Part shown: positions 17,760 to 28,646 of the stretch, piece by piece
How positions within the stretch are numbered: the first letter of the stretch is position 1
Layout: each line of letters opens with the position of its first letter
Assembly: GCF_027853235.1 (NCBI RefSeq)
Contig: NZ_WKJG01000039.1
Span: 149,780 to 213,779, forward strand
From: Aliibacillus thermotolerans
Lineage (GTDB): Bacteria > Bacillota > Bacilli > Bacillales > Marinococcaceae
Reading direction: 5' to 3'
DNA: 64,000 nt
Made by a program: the position numbers and the translations under genes
The notes under the pieces: generated by a model
Seen by the model: only the letters and a program-made list of their open reading frames with translations
The model's database searches: none
Told to the model about the DNA's origin: nothing

Positions 17760-17868
17760 ATCAACTCCTCCTTTCACTCTCCTCATAGAAAAAAGCGCAT
17801 GTCAATTGTCTATAATATAGATATAAGACAAGTTCAAGCTTGTTATGCTTATTTTTGATCCTTGTGAT

Positions 17869-17898
17869 TTGTTAGTTTTTCTTATCACTTGGTATACT
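17869..17898 (+). promoter_or_regulatory. Sigma-A promoter of dnaE
   Basis: TTGTTA, 18-base spacer, TATACT, 40 bases before the dnaE start. It lies inside the open-frame extension, which supports the downstream ATG as the true start. Confidence 0.6.
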
Positions 17899-17937
17899 AA
17901 AGGAACGATGATGGAACGGATAAAAGGAGCATGTGTC

Positions 17938-20900
17938 ATGAATTTTGTCCATTTACATGTGCACACCGAGTATAGTTTATTGGAAAGCACGGCGACGATG
18001 GATGCACTCATTAAAAAAGCGAAAGATCAGGAAATGAAAGCATTGGCAATGACGGATACGAACGTGCTTTACGGAGTGATTCCCTTTTATAAAAAATGTG
18101 TAGAAAATGGAATCAAGCCTCTTATCGGCATGGAACTGTGGATAGATGGGATTCTTTCCAATGACACTACTTTTCCTGTCCTGTTGATTGCGAAAACTGA
18201 AAATGGCTACAAGTCGTTGTTATCCTTATCTACGATCAAAAATACGAGCGAAAGTCTTTCTTTTGATCAGTTTCAACAGGAACTTCAAGATGTATATGTG
18301 ATTCTTCCTTTTTTACAAAGCGAAGTATCCCACTACCTTTTTCAAGGAGATCATTCTTCTTCCTCTCAATTGTTAGATGATTGGACATCCATTTCTGCGC
18401 CGTTATATATGGAATACTGTCCGTTAGTTCCCTATCAAAAAGAAATGGAAGAGTGGATAGCACTTGCAGAGCAAGCCTGTATTCCACTCGTGTATGGAAA
18501 TAATGTGCAAATGATAAGGAAAGAAGACCGGGATACGTTTGTCGCTTTACAAGCGATTCAACGGAATCAAACGTTCCGCGAGGCAAAAGAGGAAGTAAAA
18601 CATCCGGGTTATTTTACGACGCAAGAAGATGTTCTACCCTTTTACCAAGATAGAAAGGAACCATTTATTAACACTCTTTCGATTGCAGAAGCGTGCCATG
18701 TCACGATTCCTCTTGGTGAAACATTGCTGCCTCAATATCCTTTTTTAGAAGGAAAGAAGGCGGAAGAAGTATTACGCGAGTGGTGTGAACGGGGATTGAA
18801 GAAAAGATATGAACAGATAAACGATACGATACTCAAGCGACTGGAGGACGAATTGGAAGTTATTTGTACGATGGGATTTGCTGATTATTTTTTAATTGTG
18901 GCAGATATAGTGCGTTATGCCCGGAAACAAGGGATTCTTGTTGGACCAGGAAGAGGTTCTGCCGCCGGTTCTCTCGTTGCTTATGTATTGGAAATTACAG
19001 AGGTAGATCCACTTCATTTTCAATTATTATTCGAGCGCTTTTTAAATCCCGAGAGAATTTCTATGCCGGATATTGATCTCGATTTTCCGGATGACCGTAG
19101 AGAAGAACTGATGCAATACGTGAAACGAACGTACGGAGAAGAACATGTCGCTCAAATTATTACTTTCGGAACTTTTGGAGCACGAGCAGCCCTGCGAGAT
19201 ATGGGAAGAATATTTGAAGCCCCGTCACCATTAGTGAATAAATTGGTTTCTTTTTTTTCCTCCCAAACAACAATAAAAGAAGTTGTTCAAAAGAATCACG
19301 ACTTGCAAAGTTTTTTATCCCGAGAACCGCTCGCTCAAAGAATGGTGGACCTTGCCATGAAAATTGAAGGACTCCCGCGTCATTCGAGCGTTCATGCTGC
19401 TGGAATTGTGATTAGTGCGCAAAAATTAACAACTCGTGTCCCGTTAATAAAAAAAGGAGACACGGTTCTTACGCTCACCCAATTTTCTATGGAATCCCTG
19501 GAAGACATTGGGCTTCTTAAAATCGATTTGCTGGGACTAAGAAACTTAAGTTTTATGGAGAGAATCATTTCATCGATTCATCGTCGTACAAATGAAACCA
19601 TCACTCCTAGAGCGATTCCGTTAAATGATGAAAAAACCTTCGAATTGCTAGCAAAAGGAGAAACGACAGGAATTTTTCAATTAGAATCAGACGGAATGAG
19701 AAGAGCATTGCAGGAAATCAGTCCCAATCAATTTGAAGATATTGTAGCGGTCAATGCGTTGTTTCGCCCCGGGCCATCCGCGTTTATCCCAATCTACGCA
19801 AAAAGAAAGCACGGGTTAGAGGAAGTACAATATCCTCATGAAGACATTGCTTCCATTTTGGCGGATACTTATGGAGTCATCGTATATCAAGAACAGATTA
19901 TGCAAATCGCTGCCGTGATGGCAGGATATTCCTATGGAGAAGCGGACTTATTAAGGCGAGCGGTGAGTAAAAAAAATCGAAAAATATTAGAAAAAGAAAG
20001 AACGCATTTTGTGGAAGGAGCGCTAAAAAAAGGGTATGCAGAAGAAACGGCCCACCGGATATATGACACCATTGTGCGATTTTCCGATTACGGTTTTAAT
20101 CGCTCTCATGCGGTGGCGTATAGTATGATTGCTTATCAACTTGCTTATTTGAAAGCTCATTTTCCGAAAGATTTTTATGCTTCCTTGTTAACCACTTATC
20201 AACACCATCCGGAAAAATTAGCGACATACATAAGGGAAGCGAGAAAGCGAGGAATCACTATTCTACCGCCGACAGTCAACGAGAGCGGTCCGGCCTTTTT
20301 AGCACGGGAAGAAGGAATCTTGTTTAGTCTTCTTGCTCTCTCTTCTGTGACGATGAGACATATGAAAGAAATCATGAAAGAGAGAAAGAAAGGAACATTT
20401 AAAGGGTTTATCGATTTCCTCATTCGCATGAATAAAGGCGTATTAGAACGTCCATTTTTGGAATCGTTGATTAAGTCCGGTGCTTTTGATTTTAGTGGAC
20501 AAGATCGGGCCGTTTTACTTGCTTCCATCGAAAATGCGCTTGAATTTGCGGAATTTGAGCGAGACTTAGGTGGGCTCATGACAAGCGATGAAACGAATTT
20601 CCGTTTTGTCGAAGTCACACCGTTGACGGAAAGTGAGCGGTATTCGTATGAAAAAGAGGTGGCGCATGTTTATTTAAGCGGGGATCCACTGGATAGTTAC
20701 CGGAACGTGCTTGCTCCCTTTTCTCCGGTTTCATTCGACCAACCTTTTCCAACTTCATTTTTCTGGGTAGTCGGAATGGTAGAAAATATAAAGAAAGTAA
20801 GGACGAAAAACGGGGAAAATATGGCTTTTGTGGCGATGACCGATGGAGTGGAAGAAATTGAAGCTGTCTTTTTCCCATCTGCTTATCGAAAATGGGGAAA

Positions 20901-21255
20901 TCAATTGTCCAATCAGTCAGCTGTACTAGTAGGAGGAAAACAAGATAGAAGGACAGAACGAAAAAAAATTTTAGTAGACGAGATGGTGTTGTTGAGGGAT
21001 CTTGTGGAACAATCACAATTTACGTTATATTTAAAACTCGATCACCGATTAGAACGACACCATCTCGGGAACAAAATAAAACAAATATTAAAACGCTATC
21101 CAGGAGGCGTGAAGGTTTGTCTATATGACGAGGTCAAAAAGCAATTATTTCAGTTTCATGACGAGTACCGGACCAGCGCCTCTTCTCATTGTTTGAAAGA
21201 AATACAAAAATTATTGCCGAAAGATTATATTGCCATGAAAAAAAGAGAAGGATGA
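17938..21255 (+). CDS. dnaE: DNA polymerase III alpha subunit DnaE
   Basis: 1105 residues, the usual length for Bacillus DnaE (about 1115). N-terminal PHP domain (HLHVHTEYSLLES, 5-17); polymerase core with VGPGRGSAAGS and the catalytic PDIDLDF at 377-383; then helix-hairpin-helix and a C-terminal OB-fold region. DnaE extends RNA primers at the replication fork before PolC takes over. Start at ATG 17938 gives MNFVHLHVH and has AAAGGAG upstream; the frame is open 31 codons further upstream but those codons contain the promoter. Confidence 0.97.
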   Translation: MNFVHLHVHTEYSLLESTATMDALIKKAKDQEMKALAMTDTNVLYGVIPFYKKCVENGIKPLIGMELWIDGILSNDTTFPVLLIAKTENGYKSLLSLSTIKNTSESLSFDQFQQELQDVYVILPFLQSEVSHYLFQGDHSSSSQLLDDWTSISAPLYMEYCPLVPYQKEMEEWIALAEQACIPLVYGNNVQMIRKEDRDTFVALQAIQRNQTFREAKEEVKHPGYFTTQEDVLPFYQDRKEPFINTLSIAEACHVTIPLGETLLPQYPFLEGKKAEEVLREWCERGLKKRYEQINDTILKRLEDELEVICTMGFADYFLIVADIVRYARKQGILVGPGRGSAAGSLVAYVLEITEVDPLHFQLLFERFLNPERISMPDIDLDFPDDRREELMQYVKRTYGEEHVAQIITFGTFGARAALRDMGRIFEAPSPLVNKLVSFFSSQTTIKEVVQKNHDLQSFLSREPLAQRMVDLAMKIEGLPRHSSVHAAGIVISAQKLTTRVPLIKKGDTVLTLTQFSMESLEDIGLLKIDLLGLRNLSFMERIISSIHRRTNETITPRAIPLNDEKTFELLAKGETTGIFQLESDGMRRALQEISPNQFEDIVAVNALFRPGPSAFIPIYAKRKHGLEEVQYPHEDIASILADTYGVIVYQEQIMQIAAVMAGYSYGEADLLRRAVSKKNRKILEKERTHFVEGALKKGYAEETAHRIYDTIVRFSDYGFNRSHAVAYSMIAYQLAYLKAHFPKDFYASLLTTYQHHPEKLATYIREARKRGITILPPTVNESGPAFLAREEGILFSLLALSSVTMRHMKEIMKERKKGTFKGFIDFLIRMNKGVLERPFLESLIKSGAFDFSGQDRAVLLASIENALEFAEFERDLGGLMTSDETNFRFVEVTPLTESERYSYEKEVAHVYLSGDPLDSYRNVLAPFSPVSFDQPFPTSFFWVVGMVENIKKVRTKNGENMAFVAMTDGVEEIEAVFFPSAYRKWGNQLSNQSAVLVGGKQDRRTERKKILVDEMVLLRDLVEQSQFTLYLKLDHRLERHHLGNKIKQILKRYPGGVKVCLYDEVKKQLFQFHDEYRTSASSHCLKEIQKLLPKDYIAMKKREG

Positions 21256-21355
21256 ACATGTGCAATGCATCTGTTATAATGAAATAAGTTTTCTATCGTT
21301 AACACGACATGTGTGGTCATAGATGAATGAATGCCAAAAAAGGAGAGTGAAGTTC

Positions 21356-22585
21356 GTGTCAACTAGAGAGAAGGCACTAGAAATCCATCGAGAAAATCAA
21401 GGGAAATTAGAGTCAAAGTCGAAAGTGCCTGTAAGGAATGCCAAAGATTTAAGCTTAGTGTATTCTCCAGGAGTAGCTGAACCTTGTAAAGAGATTCATC
21501 AAAATAAAGAAAACGTTTTTGAATACACAATGAAAGGAAATATGGTTGCCGTTGTGTCCAACGGTTCAGCTGTTCTTGGATTAGGAGATATTGGTGCAGA
21601 AGCTTCTCTACCGGTAATGGAAGGAAAAGCAGTTCTGTTTAAATCCTTTGCCGGTGTCGATGCTTTTCCTATTTGTCTTGACACGAAAAATATAGATGAT
21701 ATTGTTCAAACAGTGAAATTAATGGAGCCGAGTTTTGGTGGAATTAACTTAGAAGACTTTGCTGCTCCTGATTGTTTCATCATTGAAGAACGTTTAAAAG
21801 AAGAATTAAATATCCCGGTGTTCCATGACGATCAACATGGAACGGCCATTGTTACTGCCGCTGCCCTAATCAATGCATTAAAAGTCACCGGGAAAACATT
21901 ATCAGATAGTAAAGTAATTGTGAATGGAGCGGGAGCAGCGGGTATTGCAATTATTAAGCTGTTGTTAGAGCTTGGTGTGAAAGATGTCATATTGTGTGAC
22001 TCAAAGGGTGCCATTTACGAAGGACGTCCGGAAGGAATGAACAGTGGAAAAGAAAAAATCGCCAAAGTAACGAATAAAGAGAAAGTGAAAGGGAACCTAG
22101 AAGAAGTCATTCAAGCAAAAGATGTTTTTATTGGTGTCTCCGCAGCCGGTGCACTGACAGAAGAGATGATTCAATCCATGAATAAGGACCCGATCATTTT
22201 CGCGATGGCAAATCCAGAGCCTGAAATTATGCCGGATGAAGGAAAAAAAGCAGGAGCAAAAGTGATTGGAACCGGTCGCTCGGACTTCCCAAACCAAGTC
22301 AACAATGTCCTTGCGTTTCCGGGCATTTTCCGCGGAGCGCTTGATGTGAATGCGACTCATATTAATGAGGAAATGAAAAAAGCAGCGGTACACGCGATTG
22401 CCGATTTAATTGATGAAAAAGATTTAACAGAAGATTATGTGATTCCCTCTCCGTTTGATGCAAGGGTAGCTCCAGCGGTAGCGAAAGCAGTAGCAAAAGC
22501 TGCGATGGAAACCGGAGTTGCTCGAAAAGAAGTTGATCCAGAAGAAGTAGCTGCAAAAACGAAGAAACTCGCGGTGATTGATTAA
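21356..22585 (+). CDS. ytsJ: NAD(P)-dependent malic enzyme YtsJ
   Basis: 409 residues. YSPGVAEPCKEI carries the catalytic tyrosine, the DDQHGTA segment helps bind metal and GAGAAGIAI is the dinucleotide-binding loop. It decarboxylates malate to pyruvate; B. subtilis YtsJ prefers NADP and is the main malic enzyme during growth on malate. The GTG at 21356 (AAAGGAGAGTGA upstream) gives the family length. It lies upstream of accDA and pfkA-pyk, supplying the same pyruvate/acetyl-CoA node. Confidence 0.95.
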   Translation: MSTREKALEIHRENQGKLESKSKVPVRNAKDLSLVYSPGVAEPCKEIHQNKENVFEYTMKGNMVAVVSNGSAVLGLGDIGAEASLPVMEGKAVLFKSFAGVDAFPICLDTKNIDDIVQTVKLMEPSFGGINLEDFAAPDCFIIEERLKEELNIPVFHDDQHGTAIVTAAALINALKVTGKTLSDSKVIVNGAGAAGIAIIKLLLELGVKDVILCDSKGAIYEGRPEGMNSGKEKIAKVTNKEKVKGNLEEVIQAKDVFIGVSAAGALTEEMIQSMNKDPIIFAMANPEPEIMPDEGKKAGAKVIGTGRSDFPNQVNNVLAFPGIFRGALDVNATHINEEMKKAAVHAIADLIDEKDLTEDYVIPSPFDARVAPAVAKAVAKAAMETGVARKEVDPEEVAAKTKKLAVID

Positions 22586-22630
22586 ATAAATCAAACGAAG
22601 CGACTATGATGAAGTAAAGAAGGTGTGCTC

Positions 22631-23509
22631 GTGTTAAAAGATTTTTTTAGTAGAAGGAGAAGATACGCGACAATCCCCTCTGAACGAAAACAACAAGTAA
22701 ATACAAAGGAAGGGGTGATGACAAAATGCCCCGAATGTAAAACGATCATGTATACGAAAGAATTACAAAAGCATCACAACGTCTGTTTTCGTTGCGATCA
22801 TCATTTACCAATGACTGCATATGAGCGTATTCATTCTCTTATAGAAGAAGACACATTTGTGGAATACGATCGAAATCTTATTTCAGGAGACCCTCTTTCC
22901 TTTCCGGAATATAAAGAGAAGTTAGCGACAGATAGAGAGAAAACGAATCTCAATGAAGCAGTTGTCACTGGAGAAGGAAAGTTAGACGGCATCCCGATTG
23001 TTATCGGTGTCATGGATGGTCGTTTTCGCATGGGAAGTATGGGGGTCGCTGTAGGGGAAAAAATCACTCGAGCAATTGAAAAAGCGATTGAGAAAGAACG
23101 CCCTTTTATTCTTTTTTCTGCTTCTGGTGGAGCGCGCATGCAAGAAGGAATGTTAAGCTTAATGCAAATGGCAAAAACAAGTGCTGCTTTGCATCGGCTT
23201 GACGAGGCAGGTTTGTTATTTATTTCAGTCATGACTCATCCGACCACAGGGGGCGTCTCAGCAAGTTTTGCATCATTAGGAGATTACAATTTTGCCGAAC
23301 CGAAAGCTCTCATCGGCTTTGCGGGAAGACGCATTATTGAACAGACCATTCGTCAAGAGTTACCAGAGAACTTTCAAACAGCCGAGTTTTTGCTGGAACA
23401 CGGTCAGCTCGATCGGGTTGTTCACCGCCATGAAATGAAATCGACTTTAAAAACAGTTCTTCGCATCCATGGTTATCACCGAGAAGAAGGAGGGGAAGAA
23501 CTTGTCTAA
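22631..23509 (+). CDS. accD: Acetyl-CoA carboxylase carboxyltransferase subunit beta
   Basis: 292 residues. The zinc ribbon C33-x2-C36-x15-C52-x2-C55 is typical of AccD; the crotonase-like core includes [12 protein letters not shown] and [11 protein letters not shown], which form the oxyanion and CoA sites. With AccA it transfers the carboxyl group from biotin to acetyl-CoA in the first step of fatty acid synthesis. The GTG start at 22631 gives MLKDFFS, matching Bacillus AccD; a GTG two codons earlier is part of the RBS region. Its 3' end overlaps accA by eight bases. Confidence 0.95.
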   Translation: MLKDFFSRRRRYATIPSERKQQVNTKEGVMTKCPECKTIMYTKELQKHHNVCFRCDHHLPMTAYERIHSLIEEDTFVEYDRNLISGDPLSFPEYKEKLATDREKTNLNEAVVTGEGKLDGIPIVIGVMDGRFRMGSMGVAVGEKITRAIEKAIEKERPFILFSASGGARMQEGMLSLMQMAKTSAALHRLDEAGLLFISVMTHPTTGGVSASFASLGDYNFAEPKALIGFAGRRIIEQTIRQELPENFQTAEFLLEHGQLDRVVHRHEMKSTLKTVLRIHGYHREEGGEELV

Positions 23510-24458
23510 TCACCTCTCATTTGAGAAGCCATTGGTGGAACTTCGGGAAAAAATTGCAGAATTAAAATCGTTTGCGAAAGAAAAAGGAATTGACTTAAGT
23601 GAAGAAATCCAGACGTTAGAAGGCCGTCTTGCTCAGCTGGAAGAAGATATTTACGGCAACCTTCATCCGTGGCAAAGAGTACAAATTGCCCGATTTTCCG
23701 AGCGACCTACCACTCTTGATTACATCGAGCATTTATTTAACGACTTTTTAGAAATGCACGGGGATCGGTTATTTGCGGACGATCCTGCTATTGTGGGAGG
23801 CATTGCTTTATATAAAGGGAACCCGGTCACGGTCATTGGTCATCAACGGGGGAAAGACACGAAAGATAATATTTATCGCAATTTCGGCATGCCCCATCCC
23901 GAAGGTTATCGTAAAGCGTTACGTCTCATGAAACAAGCAGAAAAATTTTCCCGCCCTGTCATCTGTTTTATTGATACGAAAGGGGCATATCCAGGAAAAG
24001 CGGCAGAAGAAAGAGGTCAAAGTGAAGCAATCGCAAGAAATCTTCGTGAAATGGCAGGCTTAAAAGTTCCGATTGTTAGCATCGTTATCGGAGAAGGTGG
24101 AAGCGGGGGCGCGCTTGCTTTAGGAGTGGGAAATTACATCCATATGCTCGAAAATTCTACGTATTCGGTCATCTCTCCGGAAGGTGCAGCAGCACTTTTA
24201 TGGAAAGATGCGAGCTATGCGAAACAAGCAGCGGAAACGATGCAAATCACTGCCCCGGATTTAAAAAAATTAGGGGTGGTTGATACGGTGATTGAAGAAG
24301 TGCGTGGCGGTGCTCATAAAGATGTTAAAAAACAAGCGATGCTGATTGATCAAGTATTGGAAGAGTCTTTACATACATTAACTCGGAAATCGGCATCTGA
24401 ATTGGTAAAAGAACGATACGAAAAATATAAAGAAATTGGAGAGATTATTACTTTATAG
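23502..24458 (+). CDS. accA: Acetyl-CoA carboxylase carboxyltransferase subunit alpha
   Basis: 318 residues. [14 protein letters not shown] is the characteristic N-terminus; the core has [17 protein letters not shown] and [17 protein letters not shown], the CoA/biotin-binding motifs. It starts at a TTG (23502) behind GGAGGGGAAG and overlaps the end of accD, so equal synthesis of the two subunits is likely through coupling. A moderate terminator follows before pfkA. Confidence 0.95.
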   Translation: MSNHLSFEKPLVELREKIAELKSFAKEKGIDLSEEIQTLEGRLAQLEEDIYGNLHPWQRVQIARFSERPTTLDYIEHLFNDFLEMHGDRLFADDPAIVGGIALYKGNPVTVIGHQRGKDTKDNIYRNFGMPHPEGYRKALRLMKQAEKFSRPVICFIDTKGAYPGKAAEERGQSEAIARNLREMAGLKVPIVSIVIGEGGSGGALALGVGNYIHMLENSTYSVISPEGAAALLWKDASYAKQAAETMQITAPDLKKLGVVDTVIEEVRGGAHKDVKKQAMLIDQVLEESLHTLTRKSASELVKERYEKYKEIGEIITL

Positions 24459-24469
24459 GAATGTCAGCG

Positions 24470-24507
24470 AATACTTTCTGTTGCAATGACAGGAAGTATT
24501 TTCTTTT
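24470..24507 (+). terminator. Intrinsic terminator after accA
   Basis: Twelve-pair stem AATACTTTCTGT / ACAGGAAGTATT (with a G-U pair) and T-rich tail (TTTTCTTTT), between accA and pfkA. Confidence 0.75.
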
Positions 24508-24524
24508 ACTTAAAATTTGAATGA

Positions 24525-25508
<984 letters not shown>

Positions 25509-25515
25509 TCAACTG

Positions 25516-25545
25516 AACCGGCTATTCTCAAAGAGTAGCCGGTTT
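25516..25545 (+). terminator. Intercistronic hairpin between pfkA and pyk
   Basis: AACCGGCTATTCTC / GAGTAGCCGGTTT stem with three-base loop just after the pfkA stop. There is no real T run, so it is more likely a processing or partial-attenuation hairpin than a full terminator. Confidence 0.55.
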
Positions 25546-25571
25546 AGATGTCTCAAATAAGGTTATTTTTC

Positions 25572-25599
25572 GTCTCCATGTGTTACAATAAATGGAGAC
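25572..25599. repeat. Perfect inverted repeat between pfkA and pyk
   Basis: GTCTCCAT and ATGGAGAC separated by 12 bases. It could be an RNA hairpin or a protein-binding dyad; no family is assigned. Confidence 0.45.
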
Positions 25600-25720
25600 A
25601 TCCTATTTCATTCGTTTACTTCAAAACAATATGAAAAATAAATAAAGTATGTGTAAAATTGGAACGATATCACGAAAAAACGGGTATATATTGGAAGTAT
25701 GAAGTAGGGAGGCTTGAAAA

Positions 25721-27475
25721 TTGCGAAGAACAAAAATTGTTTGTACTATTGGACCAGCCAGTGAATCTTTATCAATGTTGAAGCAATTAATGGAAGCGGG
25801 AATGAATGTCGCCCGTTTAAATTTTTCTCATGGGGATTATGAAGAACATAAACGACGCATTGAAACAATTCGGCAAGCGGAAAAAGAAACAGGAAAGAAA
25901 GTCGGTATTTTGTTAGATACAAAAGGTCCGGAAATTCGTACGCACAAAATGAAAAACGGAAAGATTTATCTGCAAAAAAATCAAGAATTAATGATAACTG
26001 GCGAAGAAGTCGAAGGAACGGAAGAAAAAATTTCCGTGACTTATAAGGATTTAGCCAAAGATGTTCAACTCGGGGATAAAATTCTTTTAGATGATGGACT
26101 CATTGAATTAGAAGTCATAGATATTCTCGGTACAGATATAAAGACGAAAGTGTTGAATCATGGAGAGTTATCCGATCGTAAAGGAGTAAACGTCCCAAAT
26201 GTGTCGTTAAATCTTCCCGGCATGACGGAAAAAGATGCGTCGGATATACGCTTTGGAATTGAACAAGGAATTGATTTTATCGCTGCCTCTTTCGTGCGAA
26301 GAAGTGCCGATGTCTTGGAAATAAGAGAATTACTCGAACAGTTAGGAGCCGAGGATATTCAAATTATTCCTAAAATCGAGAATCAAGAAGGAATTAATAA
26401 CATCGATGCCATTTTAGAAGTGTCAGACGGACTGATGGTGGCAAGGGGGGATTTAGGAGTCGAGATACCGGCAGAAGAAGTTCCCCTTGTTCAAAAACAA
26501 CTCATTCAACAATGTAACGCTCACGCCAAACCTGTCATTACCGCAACGCAAATGCTTGATTCCATGACCCGCAACCCACGTCCGACCCGAGCAGAAGCAA
26601 GCGATGTCTTTAATGCTATTATTGATGGGACCGACGCCATTATGTTATCGGGCGAAACAGCCATCGGTCACTATCCATTAGAAACCGTAAAAACGATGAG
26701 CAATATCGCAAAAAAAGCCGAGTCTGCTTTGAAATATGAAAATATTTATATGAAAAGATCAAAAGAAAGTAAGCGTTCCATTACGAATTCAATTAGTCAA
26801 GCAGTTTCGCACACCGCTTATGATTTGAACGCTGCTGCCATTTTAACAGCGACAGAAAGTGGTTACACTGCCAAAGTCGTTTCGCAGTACCGTCCGGACT
26901 CTCCGATTATTGCCGTCACAAGCCAAGAAAAAGTACTACGCCGCTTATCTATCGTTTGGGGAGTCACTCCACTTCTTGGTATTTCCGCAAAAACAACCGA
27001 TGAAATGTTAGACAATGCTGTGCAAACCTCCTTGAAATCTGGTCTCGTGCGTCACGGGGATCTTGTGATTATCACTGCCGGTGTACCAGTTGGAGAAACA
27101 GGAACGACAAATATTATGAAAGTCCATGTGATTGGTGAAATTATCGGAAAAGGACAAGGAATCGGAAGAAAAACGGCAACAGGGAAAGTCGTACTTGCCA
27201 AAACAGCAGAAGAAGCAAATGAAAAGATGGGACAAGGAAATATTTTAGTCACTTATGGTACCGATAAAGACATGATTTCTGCTTTTGAGAAAGCTGCAGC
27301 AGTGATTACGGAAGAAGGAGGACTTACTTCTCACGCCGCTGTCGTCGGTTTAAGTTTAGGCATCCCGGTCATTGTTGGAGTTTCAGGCGCCATGGAAAAA
27401 CTAAAAGACGGAGAAGAAGTCACCGTCGATGGAATCCGTGGTGACATATACCGTGGTCACGCAAGCGTGTTATAA
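25721..27475 (+). CDS. pyk: Pyruvate kinase with C-terminal PEP-utilising domain
   Basis: 584 residues. Catalytic barrel motifs: [20 protein letters not shown] and [12 protein letters not shown]. Residues from about 475 form the extra C-terminal domain of Bacillus pyruvate kinases, homologous to the phosphohistidine domain of PEP synthase, with [21 protein letters not shown]. It makes pyruvate and ATP from PEP. TTG start behind AGGGAGG. It sits between pfkA and fxsA as in B. subtilis. Confidence 0.97.
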   Translation: MRRTKIVCTIGPASESLSMLKQLMEAGMNVARLNFSHGDYEEHKRRIETIRQAEKETGKKVGILLDTKGPEIRTHKMKNGKIYLQKNQELMITGEEVEGTEEKISVTYKDLAKDVQLGDKILLDDGLIELEVIDILGTDIKTKVLNHGELSDRKGVNVPNVSLNLPGMTEKDASDIRFGIEQGIDFIAASFVRRSADVLEIRELLEQLGAEDIQIIPKIENQEGINNIDAILEVSDGLMVARGDLGVEIPAEEVPLVQKQLIQQCNAHAKPVITATQMLDSMTRNPRPTRAEASDVFNAIIDGTDAIMLSGETAIGHYPLETVKTMSNIAKKAESALKYENIYMKRSKESKRSITNSISQAVSHTAYDLNAAAILTATESGYTAKVVSQYRPDSPIIAVTSQEKVLRRLSIVWGVTPLLGISAKTTDEMLDNAVQTSLKSGLVRHGDLVIITAGVPVGETGTTNIMKVHVIGEIIGKGQGIGRKTATGKVVLAKTAEEANEKMGQGNILVTYGTDKDMISAFEKAAAVITEEGGLTSHAAVVGLSLGIPVIVGVSGAMEKLKDGEEVTVDGIRGDIYRGHASVL

Positions 27476-27485
27476 AGATAACCGT

Positions 27486-27508
27486 AGCTGCTTCAAAGGG
27501 AAGCAGCT
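27486..27508 (+). terminator. Hairpin between pyk and fxsA
   Basis: AGCTGCTTC / GAAGCAGCT stem with a five-base loop immediately after pyk. The tail (TATCCCTTTT) is a poor T tract, so read-through into fxsA is expected. Confidence 0.5.
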
Positions 27509-27536
27509 TATCCCTTTTACGGAAAGGAGAGGCAAC

Positions 27537-27932
27537 ATGGGAAAATGGCTTATCCCTTTATTCATTGTTGTACCGTTACTTGAAGTGGTCTTTTTTATCG
27601 TTTCGGGTAACACAATTGGTATTTGGCCAACGATTTTATTGATTGTTTTGACCGGAGTTGTTGGAATATGGTTAGCAAAAAAAGAAGGAACACAGGTCCT
27701 GATGACAGCACGTCTGAAAATACAAAACGGGGAAGTTCCTCAAGGAATTGTATTGGATGGTATTTGCATTCTAGGTGGCGGGATTTTATTAATCATACCG
27801 GGATTTATTACCGATGTCCTCGGTTTTTTACTTCTCTTGCCAAGCTCGAGAAAATTGTTTAAACGAGGTTTAGAAAATCTATTTCGTTACATGATAAAGA
27901 CAAGGAACATCATATATATTCATCGAAGGTAA
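27537..27932 (+). CDS. fxsA: FxsA family membrane protein
   Basis: 131 residues. Hydrophobic helices about 5-20, 27-44 and 71-95 and a basic C-terminus; PLLEVVFFIVSG and LIIPGFITDVLGFLLLLP are family hallmarks. The E. coli homologue suppresses F exclusion of phage T7; the role in Bacillus is unknown. ATG 27537 has AAAGGAGAGG upstream; the frame is open 36 codons further but that part overlaps pyk. Confidence 0.9.
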   Translation: MGKWLIPLFIVVPLLEVVFFIVSGNTIGIWPTILLIVLTGVVGIWLAKKEGTQVLMTARLKIQNGEVPQGIVLDGICILGGGILLIIPGFITDVLGFLLLLPSSRKLFKRGLENLFRYMIKTRNIIYIHRR

Positions 27933-27986
27933 ACGTTGTTACATGACAGAAAAGACTATTGTATGATAGGATAGGAAGCGAAGTCT

Positions 27987-28082
27987 ATGTGGGAGGATGA
28001 ACGTATTTTTAATATTTTAACGATATTCATCATCTTGTTAGCGCTCGGTTTGATTGGGAAAACCAATCGGTGGTCATTGTAG
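27987..28082 (+). CDS. Possible 31-residue membrane peptide
   Basis: ATG with AGGAAG nine bases upstream opens a 31-codon frame: an acidic start (MWEDERIFN), one hydrophobic helix (about 10-24) and a polar end (GKTNRWSL). Composition fits a single-pass peptide. It lies where B. subtilis has the larger membrane protein gene ytvI, but I see no similarity that would make it a remnant. Unproven. Confidence 0.35.
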   Translation: MWEDERIFNILTIFIILLALGLIGKTNRWSL

Positions 28083-28447
28083 TTGTGATTTTTTGTGATA
28101 CTAGAGATAAAGTGTTTTCATTTTTTACAAAATGATTACGAGAAGATTTATTTCTCTTTCGTCCCGATGGTAACGGGGAAATTAGGTTAAATACAACTAG
28201 GTGAAGCGCTTACATCATTTTATCCGTTTTTTCTCTTCCTTTTAAGGTGGTTGTCGCCTAGGTTGCAAAAGGTGGGGTAGGACGATAACGAACGGATCCC
28301 CATATGACAACAGCGTGAGAAGTTTGGGACCATTTCTTTCGTGAAGAAGCAAGTTGGTCCTTTCATAGTTTAGAAAAGAAAACGATGGACAAGGACTCTA
28401 CATGTGAGTGAAACAAGAAGATATTTCTTTTTTTCTGTCACGTGATG
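28083..28447. other. Gene-free stretch upstream of citZ
   Basis: No credible gene. TGAAGCGCTTACA at 28202-28214 resembles a catabolite-response element but lacks one base of the 14-base consensus. GGGACCA...TGGTCC around 28325-28359 can form a weak hairpin with a short T-rich tail, possibly the end of an upstream transcript. Confidence 0.4.
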
Positions 28448-28476
28448 TTCACAAATCAGTAAAAAATGTTTATAAT
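28448..28476 (+). promoter_or_regulatory. Sigma-A promoter of citZ
   Basis: TTCACA, 17-base spacer, perfect TATAAT. The inferred start near 28483 leaves an untranslated leader of about 164 bases, which holds small hairpins (GCTACCA/TGGTGGC; ACAGAC/GTCTGT) but no terminator. Confidence 0.75.
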
Positions 28477-28646
28477 GAAGAAGGCTTCGCAATCCGTCCT
28501 ACATAGATTCCTGAAAGAAAAGCCATACAGATGGTGCCATTTTGCTACCAACTTGGTGGCGACATGCGTATGAAACAGACTGAGCGTTCTAGTTATGTCT
28601 GTTAAGCATGTTTTCAAACATATTTCTGTGAAAAGGAGAGGTTGAT

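Noticed and set aside
17845..17937. N-terminal extension of DnaE to the first ATG of the frame
   Set aside because: The segment contains the likely promoter and adds residues foreign to the PHP domain; ATG 17938 has the RBS.
28202..28214. cre site (TGAAGCGCTTACA) for CcpA control of citZ
   Set aside because: One base short of the 14-base consensus and about 270 bases upstream of the predicted citZ transcription start; kept only as a note.
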